From Frankiales bacterium (GTDB lineage: Bacteria > Actinomycetota > Actinomycetes > Mycobacteriales > SCTD01), in the NCBI GenBank assembly GCA_025465145.1, contig JAODNS010000087.1, positions 1 through 15,741 of the forward strand: DNA of 15,741 bases, given 5' to 3'. Within the stretch, counting starts at the first letter, position 1. Every line of letters begins with the position of its first letter. Shown here piece after piece: positions 7,501-13,673 of this stretch. Under the pieces are notes generated by a model. That model ran no database searches. It saw only the letters and a list, made by a program, of their open reading frames with translations, and had not been told where the DNA came from. The translations under genes were made by a program, and so were the position numbers.

Positions 7501-7832
7501 GCCGGCGCAGCGCGTTCCTGCTCGCCGTCGCCGTCGGGCTCGGCGCCGTCGTGGCCTACCTGCTGCTCGGTCGTCGACCCGCTGTCATCGCACCGGCCCC
7601 CGTGGTCGCGCCGTGGGCGCCTGACCCGGGTCCTGCACCTGTGACGGCACCCGTGACGGCACCCGTGGCGGCTCCCGTCGTGGCTCCGGTCGCCGCCGCC
7701 GCTCCTCCCGTCGCCGTTCCACCCCAGCCGGACGGCGAGCAGCCGCTGCCGACCTGGGTCCGCTTCGCCATCGTGGGCGCCGCGCTGGTGGCCTTCTTCG
7801 CGGTGTCGCTCATCGCGACCCGCAACGTCTGA
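7497..7832 (+). CDS. Small membrane protein with Pro/Ala/Val repeat, function unknown
   Basis: 111 residues, not recognised. It has an N-terminal hydrophobic segment (about 5-25), a long Pro/Ala/Val-rich linker (about 28-82) containing VTAP/VAAP/VVAP repeats, and a second hydrophobic segment (about 88-107, RFAIVGAALVAFFAVSLIA) ending three residues before the C-terminus. It could form a membrane hairpin with an extracytoplasmic proline-rich loop. The ATG overlaps the upstream stop (ATGA), which supports coupled translation. The gene ends 3 bp from the convergent gene's stop. Confidence 0.78.
   Translation: MSRRSAFLLAVAVGLGAVVAYLLLGRRPAVIAPAPVVAPWAPDPGPAPVTAPVTAPVAAPVVAPVAAAAPPVAVPPQPDGEQPLPTWVRFAIVGAALVAFFAVSLIATRNV
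7641..7700. repeat. 12-bp coding repeat (Val-x-Ala-Pro)
   Basis: GTGACGGCACCC occurs twice exactly (7641-7652, 7653-7664). Degenerate copies GTGGCGGCTCCC, GTCGTGGCTCCG and GTCGCCGCCGCC follow in register. They encode the VTAP/VTAP/VAAP/VVAP/VAAA stretch of the proline-rich linker, and copy number may vary in related strains without breaking the frame. Confidence 0.85.
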
Positions 7833-7835
7833 CCG

Positions 7836-8051
7836 CTACAGCGCGGGCGCCTGCAGACCGGGCGCGGTCCACCCGAAGGCGGCGAGCTCACGGCGCAGCT
7901 GCAGCGCGGCGAGCGTCTTGGCCTCGGCGAGGTCGAGCAGGTGGCGCGGCTCGTCGCCGCTGGAGGACGCCTCGTCGAGCTTGGCGGCCGCGGCGAGGAA
8001 CGCCGCCATCGCCGTGCGGACCGACGGGTCGTCCAGGCCGGATGCAGACAT
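7836..8051 (-). CDS. Small helical protein, function unknown
   Basis: 71 residues, predicted almost wholly helical (Ala/Leu/Glu-rich: FLAAAAKLDEA, LLDLAEAKTLAALQLRRELAAFGW). No membrane segment, cysteine or known motif is seen. Two in-frame ATGs exist, at 8060 and 8051. I chose 8051 because CAGGAT lies exactly 7 nt upstream, as at several other starts here. The gene follows the DNA glycosylase gene by 24 nt on the same strand, so it could also be read from that transcript. A CDS is likely because the frame ends cleanly between two genes and the codon bias fits, but no homology was recognised. Confidence 0.65.
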   Translation of the reverse strand: MSASGLDDPSVRTAMAAFLAAAAKLDEASSSGDEPRHLLDLAEAKTLAALQLRRELAAFGWTAPGLQAPAL

Positions 8052-8058
8052 GCCGGGC

Positions 8059-8064
8059 ATCCTG
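8059..8064 (-). promoter_or_regulatory. Putative leaderless -10 box of the 71-residue gene
   Basis: CAGGAT (minus strand) ends 7 nt before the ATG at 8051. It fits the YAGNNT pattern seen at other starts in the window but is weak on its own. Confidence 0.3.
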
Positions 8065-8075
8065 GCACGGACGGG

Positions 8076-8978
8076 TCAGATGGCGCGATGGTCCTGCACG
8101 GTCATCCGCGGCCCGAACCGCGGCTTGCGGAACCCGCTGCACTCGAGCAGCCGGACGACGCGGTACCGCTGCGGGCGCCACCGCTCCAGCACCTCCACCA
8201 TCCCGTCGTCGTCCAGCGGTCGACCGACCAGCGCCCAGCCGACGAACTGCGACAGGTGGTAGTCCCCCACCGACACCGCGTCCGCGTCCCCGAGCGCCCG
8301 CTGCGCCACCTCCGCCACCGTCCAGGCGCCGATGCCCGGCACCGCCGACAGCCGCCGGGCCGCATCGGCCGGCGTCATGCCGACGCACTCCTCCAGCCGC
8401 GACGCCACCTGCGCGGCGGCCAGCACCGTCCTGGTCCGCCGCGGGTCGACTCCGGCGCGGTGCCAGTCCCACGACGGGATCCGCCGCCACACCTCCGCCG
8501 GCGGCGGCACCCGCATCCCCTCCGGCGCCGGTCCGGGCGCGGGCTCGCCGTACCACTGCAGCAGCGCGCGCCAGGACGCCCGCGCCTCCTTGCCTGTGAC
8601 CTTCTGCTCCAGGACCGCCGGCACGAGCGCCTCGAAGACGCGCCCGGTCCGCGGTACGCGCAGCCCCGGGTTCCGGGCGTGCGCGTCGGCCAGCAGCGGG
8701 TGCGCCGGGTCGAACCCGGCCGGGTCGTCGCGGCCGCCGAGCAGGTCGGCGAGACTCGCCACCACGTGCTCGGCGCCGTCGCCCCAGGCGGTGCAGCGGA
8801 CCTCGTGCAGCCCGCGCGCGGTCAGCCGGTACGTCGCCGGGCCACCCGCCGTCCGCGTCGTGCGCCAGACGTCGCCGTCGACGTCCCGGTGGGTCGGGTC
8901 GCCCGCGCCGCGGCGCAGCGAGCCGAGGGTGCGCCGGACGTCGACCGGGAGCCGCGGTCGCCAGACGGTCTCGAGCAC
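8076..8978 (-). CDS. DNA-3-methyladenine glycosylase II (AlkA-like, HhH-GPD)
   Basis: 300-residue base-excision repair glycosylase that removes alkylated purines such as 3-methyladenine. The helix-hairpin-helix is LSAVPGIGAWTVAEVAQRAL (about 210-229), and the downstream D239 in VSVGDYHLS is the probable catalytic aspartate of the HhH-GPD fold. An AVLEQKVTGKEA segment (about 121-132) is the core AlkA helix. The N-terminal VWRPRLPVDVRRTLGSLRRG matches the short actinobacterial type without the Ada domains. GTG 8978 is preferred over the in-frame ATG at 9011, which would overlap the divergent scoA start codon; CAGACT lies 7 nt before the GTG. The GDYH variant instead of the E. coli-type DL context is noted. 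Confidence 0.87.
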   Translation of the reverse strand: MLETVWRPRLPVDVRRTLGSLRRGAGDPTHRDVDGDVWRTTRTAGGPATYRLTARGLHEVRCTAWGDGAEHVVASLADLLGGRDDPAGFDPAHPLLADAHARNPGLRVPRTGRVFEALVPAVLEQKVTGKEARASWRALLQWYGEPAPGPAPEGMRVPPPAEVWRRIPSWDWHRAGVDPRRTRTVLAAAQVASRLEECVGMTPADAARRLSAVPGIGAWTVAEVAQRALGDADAVSVGDYHLSQFVGWALVGRPLDDDGMVEVLERWRPQRYRVVRLLECSGFRKPRFGPRMTVQDHRAI

Positions 8979-8985
8979 CCGGCCG

Positions 8986-8991
8986 AGTCTG
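8986..8991 (-). promoter_or_regulatory. Putative leaderless -10 box of the DNA glycosylase gene
   Basis: CAGACT (minus strand) ends 7 nt before the GTG at 8978, the same hexamer and spacing as upstream of fbiA. It lies 5 bp from the opposing TAGGTT of scoA. Confidence 0.4.
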
Positions 8992-8996
8992 CCCGA

Positions 8997-9002
8997 TAGG
9001 TT
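8997..9002 (+). promoter_or_regulatory. Putative leaderless -10 box of scoA
   Basis: TAGGTT matches TANNNT and ends 7 nt before the scoA ATG at 9010. No Shine-Dalgarno is present in the 31-bp divergent gap. Confidence 0.5.
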
Positions 9003-9009
9003 GCCCGGC

Positions 9010-9807
9010 ATGGACAAGGTCGTGACGAGTGCCGCCGAGGCGGTGGCCGACGTGGCGAGCGGGTCGTCCCTCGCCGTCGGCGGGTTCGGGCTCTGCGGCA
9101 TCCCGACGGCGCTGATCGAGGCGCTGCTGGACGCGGCCGTGACGGACCTGGAGACGGTCAGCAACAACTGCGGCGTCGACGAGTGGGGCCTCGGGATGCT
9201 GCTGTCCGCCAAGCGGATCCGGCGCACAGTCGGCTCGTACGTCGGCGAGAACAAGGAGTTCGAGCGGCAGTTCCTGTCCGGCGAGCTCGAGGTCGAGCTG
9301 GTGCCGCAGGGCACCCTCGCCGAGCGGCTGCGGGCCGGCGGTGCCGGCATCCCGGCCTTCTTCACGCCTGCCGGCGTCGGCACGCAGGTCGCCGAGGGCG
9401 GGTTGCCGTGGCGGTACGACGGCAGCGGCGGCATTGCGCTGGCGTCATCGGCGAAGGAGGTCCGCGAGTTCGACGGAACGCCGTACGTCATGGAGCGCGG
9501 GATCCGGACCGACTTCGCCCTCGTGCACGCCAGGTACGGGGACCGCCACGGCAACCTCGTCTACGAGAAGAGCGCGCAGAACTTCAACCCGCTGTGCGCC
9601 GCCGCCGGCCGGGTGACCATCGCCGAGGTCGAGGAGCTGCTCGAGCCGGGGCAGCTCGACCCGATGGTCGTGCACACGCCCGGGATCTTCGTGCAGCGCG
9701 TCGTGCACGTGCCGGACGTCGAGAAGCGGATCGAGAAGCGGACCGTGCGCAAGGGCTCGGACACGACTGCCGCCCCGGCTGCGGCCGGCGACGAGGTGGG
9801 GAGCTGA
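9010..9807 (+). CDS. scoA: Succinyl-CoA:3-oxoacid CoA-transferase subunit A
   Basis: 265-residue alpha subunit of the two-subunit CoA-transferase that moves CoA between succinyl-CoA and acetoacetate, for ketone-body and C4 metabolism in the cytosol. The CoA-transferase signature VGGFGLCGIPTALIEAL (about 23-39) and the SCOT-type block SYVGENKEFERQFLSGELEV followed by PQGTLAERLRAGGAGIPAF are clear. That block distinguishes it from the beta-ketoadipate enzyme PcaI. It is about 30 residues longer than usual because of a C-terminal tail rich in Ala, Lys and Thr after VPDVEKRIE. The stop overlaps the scoB start by one base (TGATG), so the subunits are translationally coupled. Confidence 0.94.
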   Translation: MDKVVTSAAEAVADVASGSSLAVGGFGLCGIPTALIEALLDAAVTDLETVSNNCGVDEWGLGMLLSAKRIRRTVGSYVGENKEFERQFLSGELEVELVPQGTLAERLRAGGAGIPAFFTPAGVGTQVAEGGLPWRYDGSGGIALASSAKEVREFDGTPYVMERGIRTDFALVHARYGDRHGNLVYEKSAQNFNPLCAAAGRVTIAEVEELLEPGQLDPMVVHTPGIFVQRVVHVPDVEKRIEKRTVRKGSDTTAAPAAAGDEVGS

Positions 9808-10442
9808 TGGCGCTCACGCGCGAGGAGCTGGCGGCGCGGGTCGCGCAGGAGCTCACCGACGGGCAGTACGTCAACCTCGGGATCGGGCTGCCGACCCTGG
9901 TGCCGAACTACGTGCCGGACGGCGTGCACGTCGTGCTGCAGAGCGAGAACGGGATCCTCGGCGTCGGCCCGTACCCCACCGAGGACGCCGTCGACGCGGA
10001 CCTCATCAACGCCGGCAAGGAGACCGTGACGGTCCTGCCGGGGTCCTCGTACTTCGACTCGGCGACGTCGTTCTCGATGATCCGCGGCGGGCACGTGGAT
10101 GTCGCCGTCCTCGGCGCCATGCAGGTCGCGCAGAACGGCGACCTGGCCAACTGGATGATCCCCGGGAAGATGGTCAAGGGGATGGGCGGCGCGATGGACC
10201 TCGTCCACGGCGCCAAGCGAGTGATCGTGATGATGGAGCACACCGCGAAGGGCGGCGCGCACAAGATCGTGCGCGAGTGCAGCCTGCCGCTGACCGGCAA
10301 GGCATGCATCCAGCGGATCATCACCGACCTCGCCGTCATCGACGTCGAGCGGCAGGGCCTGGTGCTGCGGGAGACCGCGCCCGGCGTCAGCGTCGACGAC
10401 GTGCGCGCCGCTACCGAGCCGGAGCTGACGATCGCGCTCTGA
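9807..10442 (+). CDS. scoB: Succinyl-CoA:3-oxoacid CoA-transferase subunit B
   Basis: 211-residue beta subunit, partner of the upstream gene. The catalytic glutamate that forms the CoA thioester is E47 in QSENGILGVGPYP. NLGIGLPTLVPNYVPDG (about 23-39) and GAMQVAQNGDLANWMIPGKMVKGMGGAMDL are family blocks. The length is normal. The ATG at 9807 follows the TGATG overlap, and a GGGGAG lies a few bases upstream as a ribosome-binding site. The last 32 bp overlap the convergent small membrane-protein gene. Confidence 0.95.
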   Translation: MALTREELAARVAQELTDGQYVNLGIGLPTLVPNYVPDGVHVVLQSENGILGVGPYPTEDAVDADLINAGKETVTVLPGSSYFDSATSFSMIRGGHVDVAVLGAMQVAQNGDLANWMIPGKMVKGMGGAMDLVHGAKRVIVMMEHTAKGGAHKIVRECSLPLTGKACIQRIITDLAVIDVERQGLVLRETAPGVSVDDVRAATEPELTIAL

Positions 10443-10674
10443 GGCGACCCTCGCGGGCGTACGCGATCCCGAAGCCCAGCAGCCAGAGCACGTTCACCAC
10501 GACGGCGACCACGCTGCCGCGCAGCGCGTAGCCGAGCACGATCAGCAGCGCCCCGCCCTGCGCCGCCGCGTAGACGGCCGGCTCGCGTCGGCGCCAGAGC
10601 CGCTTGAAGCCCGGCACCCACACCGTGAACGGCACCGCGAGGAGGTGCCCGAGCACGAGCAGGACGAGGGCCAC
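10411..10674 (-). CDS. Small multi-pass membrane protein, function unknown
   Basis: 87 residues, mostly hydrophobic, with about three membrane segments: 2-21 (ALVLLVLGHLLAVPFTVWV), 32-51 (AAAQGGALLIVLGYALRG) and 53-72 (SVVAVVVNVLWLLGFGIAYA). An arginine-rich loop KRLWRRRE lies between the first two, and the C-terminus is basic. The hydrophobic pattern and positive loops speak for a real gene even though no family is recognised. It starts with GTG at 10674, where only a weak GACGAT lies 6 nt upstream. Its 3' end overlaps scoB by 32 bp on the opposite strand. Confidence 0.65.
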   Translation of the reverse strand: MALVLLVLGHLLAVPFTVWVPGFKRLWRRREPAVYAAAQGGALLIVLGYALRGSVVAVVVNVLWLLGFGIAYAREGRLRARSSAPAR

Positions 10675-10714
10675 CGCGTCATCGTCCCCCGGATCGCCGC
10701 CCGCCGCCGCACGG

Positions 10715-10727
10715 GCCGATCATCGGC
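10715..10727. promoter_or_regulatory. Perfect palindrome in a divergent intergenic region
   Basis: GCCGAT-C-ATCGGC is a 6-bp perfect inverted repeat with a one-base centre. It lies inside a larger inverted repeat (GCCGCCG...CGGCGGC) in the 150-bp gap between two divergent genes (10674 and 10825). It could be an operator, but in GC-rich DNA chance palindromes are common and no regulator gene is adjacent. I see no gene in this gap. Confidence 0.25.
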
Positions 10728-10824
10728 GGCAGGACGCCGCAGCGGACGCCGCCGGGATGCCGGCGTTTGTACCGGTGCCCGTGCGGCGCGTGTGCCGTCG
10801 ACGCGCGGTGGGGAGACCCCGGGC

Positions 10825-11142
10825 ATGAAGACCCTGCTGATCGTCCTGCTGGTCCTGGTCGTCCTCGCCGTCGTCGCTCTGCTGGCCCGCAAGGCCTCGA
10901 AGCAGCGGAACGAGGAGCGGCTCGAGCAACGGCGCATGCAGGCGGTCGAGCACCGCAGTGCTGCGCAGTCGGCTGAGCTCGAGGCCGAGAAGCAGGCAGC
11001 GGAGGCCGACGAGCGGGCCGCGCGTGCGCGCCGCGGGGCCGCGGAGGCCGAGCAGCAGCGCCTGGACGCCGAGCAGCAGCGGACCCGGGCCGCCGAGCTG
11101 CACCAGACGGCGGACGAGATCGACCCGGACGTCGAGCGTTAG
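10825..11142 (+). CDS. Membrane-anchored coiled-coil protein, function unknown
   Basis: 105 residues. Residues 3-22 (TLLIVLLVLVVLAVVALLAR) form one membrane anchor. The rest is a charged Glu/Arg/Ala/Gln-rich helix (about 25-95, e.g. AELEAEKQAAEADERAARAR, EQQRTRAAELHQTADEIDP), probably a coiled coil in the cytoplasm or on the outer face. A GGGGAG lies 9 nt before the ATG at 10825 and marks the start. I do not recognise a family; similar small anchored coiled-coil proteins occur in many actinomycetes. Its TAG stop overlaps the TAA of the convergent secreted-protein gene (shared TTAG). Confidence 0.75.
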   Translation: MKTLLIVLLVLVVLAVVALLARKASKQRNEERLEQRRMQAVEHRSAAQSAELEAEKQAAEADERAARARRGAAEAEQQRLDAEQQRTRAAELHQTADEIDPDVER

Positions 11143-11633
11143 CTGCCCGGGTTCACGTACCGGCTGGCGAACGACCGGATGCCGGTCCCCGGCGTCAGCC
11201 GCACCACGGAGAGCCCGCTGTTGCCGTCCGAGTACCAGATGTCGTTGCTCGTCGGGTCGTACGCCGGCGCGGACATGGCGAAGGCGCCTGCCTGGTAAGG
11301 ATCGGTGCCCTGGCCCGCGCGCAGCGGCTTGTTGAAGTAGGCGACCTCGACCGGTCGCCTCGGGTCGCGGATGTCGAACACGCGCAGCCCGGACATGATG
11401 AAGCTGCCGGCGACGATGTTCGGGTCGACCCGGCTCGGCAGAGCCCATGGCCGCCCGGCCGTCTCGACGTCCGCGGCCGGCGCACGGCCCTGCGTCCGCT
11501 CCGGGAGAGAGCCCTTGTCGCAGGCGATCCCCGACGTCGCACGGGGGGCGGGCGCGCTCGCGGCAGCGCTCGCGGCCGCAACGGTGCTCGCGGTCAGGAT
11601 GACGGCGAGGGCGAGCCGGACGGTGGGGCGCAT
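11139..11633 (-). CDS. Secreted LVIVD-repeat-type protein, probably internally deleted
   Basis: 164 residues with an N-terminal signal peptide (RLALAVILTASTVAAASAAA, about 6-25). After a linker comes GIACDKGSLPERTQGRAPAADVE, which resembles the N-terminus of long secreted LVIVD-type beta-propeller proteins. The text then moves directly to DPNIVAGSFIMSGLRVFDIRD, PVEVAYFN, SAPAYDP and IWYSDGNSGLSVVRL, which resemble only their C-terminal end. As I recall the family, full-length members are several hundred residues, so the middle appears to be missing in frame. A genuine short secreted protein is the alternative. ATG 11633 is chosen because it starts the signal peptide; an upstream GTG at 11678 would spoil it. 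It lies 96 bp downstream of manC on the same strand. Confidence 0.7.
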   Translation of the reverse strand: MRPTVRLALAVILTASTVAAASAAASAPAPRATSGIACDKGSLPERTQGRAPAADVETAGRPWALPSRVDPNIVAGSFIMSGLRVFDIRDPRRPVEVAYFNKPLRAGQGTDPYQAGAFAMSAPAYDPTSNDIWYSDGNSGLSVVRLTPGTGIRSFASRYVNPGS

Positions 11634-11729
11634 CGGGGGTTCTCGCGGGGTCAGGGGCGGGTTGCGCTCTCCTCTCACCGCCCCGGCCCCGCCACCTGCC
11701 GGCTGTAGGTCAGGTCACACCGCGCCCTG

Positions 11730-12776
11730 CTAGGCGAGCTCGGGCGCCTGCTCCTGCACGAGCGCGTGCAGGTCCTTCACCCGCTGCGCCTCAGCCGCCG
11801 GCATCACCAGCGTCGCCTCCGGCGTGTGCACGACGACGAGGCCCTCGCAGCCGACGAGCGCGACCAGGTGGGCGGGGTCGGAGGAGGTGACGACGCAGTC
11901 GCGCGACGCGGTCACGACGGTGCGGCCGGCCAGCGCGTTGCCGTCGCCGTCGCGGCCGAGCGCGTCTCCGAACGCAGGCCAGGAGCCGACGTCGAGCCAG
12001 CGCGCCGACAGCGGCAGCGCGGCTACGGTGAACTCGGCCGAGACCGACGCCGGCTCCATCACGCCGTAGTCGATGGACAGCTTCGCGATGCCGTCCCACG
12101 CGGCGGGGTCACCGTCGACGACGGCGCGCACCGAGGCCGCGGTCTCCGGCGAGAAGGCATCGACGGCCGCCAGGAGTGTCGCGGCACGCCACACGAACAT
12201 GCCGGAGTTCCACAGGTACCGCTCGGGGCCGGCTTCGAGAAAGCCCGTAGCAGCAGGCAGATCCGGCTTCTCGCGGAAGCGCGACACGACCCGCGCGTCA
12301 CCGTCGAGCTGCTCCCCCAGCTCGAGGTAGCCGAAGCCGGTGGAGGCGAAGTCCGGGACGACGCCGAACGTCACCAGCGCGCCGGTCTTGGCCAGCGCGA
12401 AGCCCGCATCGAGGGTCGCGCCGAACTCGGCCACCGGCTCGATGAGGTGGTCGGCCGTGAGCACCGCGACGACGGCGTCCGGGTCGCTCGCGAGGATCGT
12501 GGCGCAGCCGAGCGCGACCGCCGGCAGCGTGTCGCGCGCCGACGGCTCGACGACGAGCCGCCCGGACGCGAAGCCCGACTCCACCGCCGGCCGCAACGAC
12601 TCCCCGCAGCCGAGCCAGACGCGGTCCGCGTCGACGACCGTCCGCGCCCGCTCGACCGCGATGTCCAGCAGCGACCGGCCCGCGAGCATCGGGACGAGCT
12701 GCTTGGGCAGCGCGGCGGTGGAGTACGGCCACAGCCGGGTGCCCGAGCCGCCGGCGAGAATGAGGGCGTGCCGCAC
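11730..12776 (-). CDS. manC: Mannose-1-phosphate guanylyltransferase (GDP-mannose pyrophosphorylase)
   Basis: 348-residue nucleotidyltransferase that makes GDP-mannose from mannose-1-phosphate and GTP, supplying mannosyl donors for envelope glycans and glycolipids. Motifs: GGSGTRLWP (9-17, GTP binding), EPSARDTLPAVALG, LTADH (metal-binding Asp), FREKP, YLWNSGMFVW, SIDYGVMEP and WLDVGSW. This is the RLWP-type single-domain form; no C-terminal isomerase domain is present. The usual RNTAPA block reads RDTLPA here. The GTG start shares its G with the TAG stop of the upstream glycosyltransferase (TAGTG), with GGAG 5 nt before it, so translation is coupled. Upstream extension of the frame over the GT2 gene is spurious. 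Confidence 0.93.
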   Translation of the reverse strand: MRHALILAGGSGTRLWPYSTAALPKQLVPMLAGRSLLDIAVERARTVVDADRVWLGCGESLRPAVESGFASGRLVVEPSARDTLPAVALGCATILASDPDAVVAVLTADHLIEPVAEFGATLDAGFALAKTGALVTFGVVPDFASTGFGYLELGEQLDGDARVVSRFREKPDLPAATGFLEAGPERYLWNSGMFVWRAATLLAAVDAFSPETAASVRAVVDGDPAAWDGIAKLSIDYGVMEPASVSAEFTVAALPLSARWLDVGSWPAFGDALGRDGDGNALAGRTVVTASRDCVVTSSDPAHLVALVGCEGLVVVHTPEATLVMPAAEAQRVKDLHALVQEQAPELA

Positions 12777-13666
12777 TAGGGCTCCAGGAGGTCGGCGGAC
12801 CGGGTGGGCGCGGCGCCCTCCCCGACGGACGGGACGCGGCGGGCCAGCAGGTAGCGGGCGAACAGCCCAGCGGCGAGGACGGCGCGGACGAGCGCGGACC
12901 GCGGTCCGGCGTACTGCCGCGACAGGTACCGGTACAGCGCCCGGTGGTGCTCGGCCACCATGGCCGGCGCGTTCCTGCGGGTCGCGTGCCCGCCGGTGTG
13001 GGTGACCACCGCGGTCGGCACGTAGACGTTGGACCAGCCGGCCTCGCCGAGGCGGCGGCACAGGTCCATGTCCTCGCAGTACATGAAGTACGACGGGTCG
13101 AAGCCGCCGACCTGCTCGAACGCGGTGCGGCGCAGCAGCATGCACGAGCCGGACAGCCAGCCGGCGGTGCCCTCGACCGGCGAGCCGACCTCGGCGCGGT
13201 ACGAGCGGGTCCACGGGTTGCCGGGCCAGAACCAGCCGAACAGCGCGTGCCCGGTACCGCGGCCGAGCGACGGGAAAGCCCGCGCCGACGGGTACAGCCG
13301 GCCGTCCGGCGTGCGGATCGCAGGCCCGAGGCAGCCGGCGTGCGGCCACCGCTGCGCAGCCGCGAGCAGCTCGTCCAGCGCGCCGGCGTCCCAGGCCACG
13401 TCCGGGTTCGCTACGACCAGCCACTCCCCGTCGAACCCGCAAGCCCCGGCGTTCGCGGCGCGGCCGTAGCCGAGGTTGCCGCCGGTCGGCAGCAGCGTCA
13501 CGCCCGGCGCGACGGCTGCCTCGGGAGCGCCGTCGGTCGAGCCGTTGTCGGCGAGCACCACCTCGTACGGCGTCGTCGTCGCGGTCCGCAGCGTGCTGAG
13601 GAACTCCGCGAGCTGGTCGCCGGGCGAGTACGTCACGACGACCACCCGCACGGGTGGCGGGGCCAT
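12776..13666 (-). CDS. wbbL: GT2 glycosyltransferase, WbbL-like rhamnosyltransferase
   Basis: 296-residue GT-A fold family 2 enzyme. Visible are VVVVTYSPG, DNGSTD (40-45), the metal-binding NPDV (87-90), WLSGSCMLLRR and the catalytic-region GGFDPSYFMYCEDMDLCRRL (187-206), then VVTHTGGHATR. These blocks are those of mycobacterial WbbL, which transfers L-rhamnose from dTDP-rhamnose to GlcNAc-diphospho-decaprenol to make the linker between peptidoglycan and arabinogalactan. The acceptor here may differ, since many actinomycetes lack arabinogalactan. It acts at the inner face of the membrane; a hydrophobic stretch near 250-265 may be a membrane contact. It starts 7 nt after the stop of the GT4 gene, without a good Shine-Dalgarno, and overlaps manC by one base. 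Confidence 0.88.
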   Translation of the reverse strand: MAPPPVRVVVVTYSPGDQLAEFLSTLRTATTTPYEVVLADNGSTDGAPEAAVAPGVTLLPTGGNLGYGRAANAGACGFDGEWLVVANPDVAWDAGALDELLAAAQRWPHAGCLGPAIRTPDGRLYPSARAFPSLGRGTGHALFGWFWPGNPWTRSYRAEVGSPVEGTAGWLSGSCMLLRRTAFEQVGGFDPSYFMYCEDMDLCRRLGEAGWSNVYVPTAVVTHTGGHATRRNAPAMVAEHHRALYRYLSRQYAGPRSALVRAVLAAGLFARYLLARRVPSVGEGAAPTRSADLLEP

Positions 13667-13673
13667 CAGCAGG

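Noticed and set aside
8979..9554. Upstream extension of the DNA glycosylase frame over scoA
   Set aside because: The added residues are antisense to conserved scoA coding sequence; family similarity begins right after the GTG at 8978.
9183..9806. Plus-strand frame continuous with scoB but starting inside scoA
   Set aside because: Arg-rich out-of-frame reading of scoA; scoB begins at the TGATG overlap with its conserved N-terminus.
12777..13442. Upstream extension of the manC frame
   Set aside because: The added part is an out-of-frame reading of the wbbL-like gene; the GGSGTRLWP motif belongs at the N-terminus, as with the GTG at 12776.
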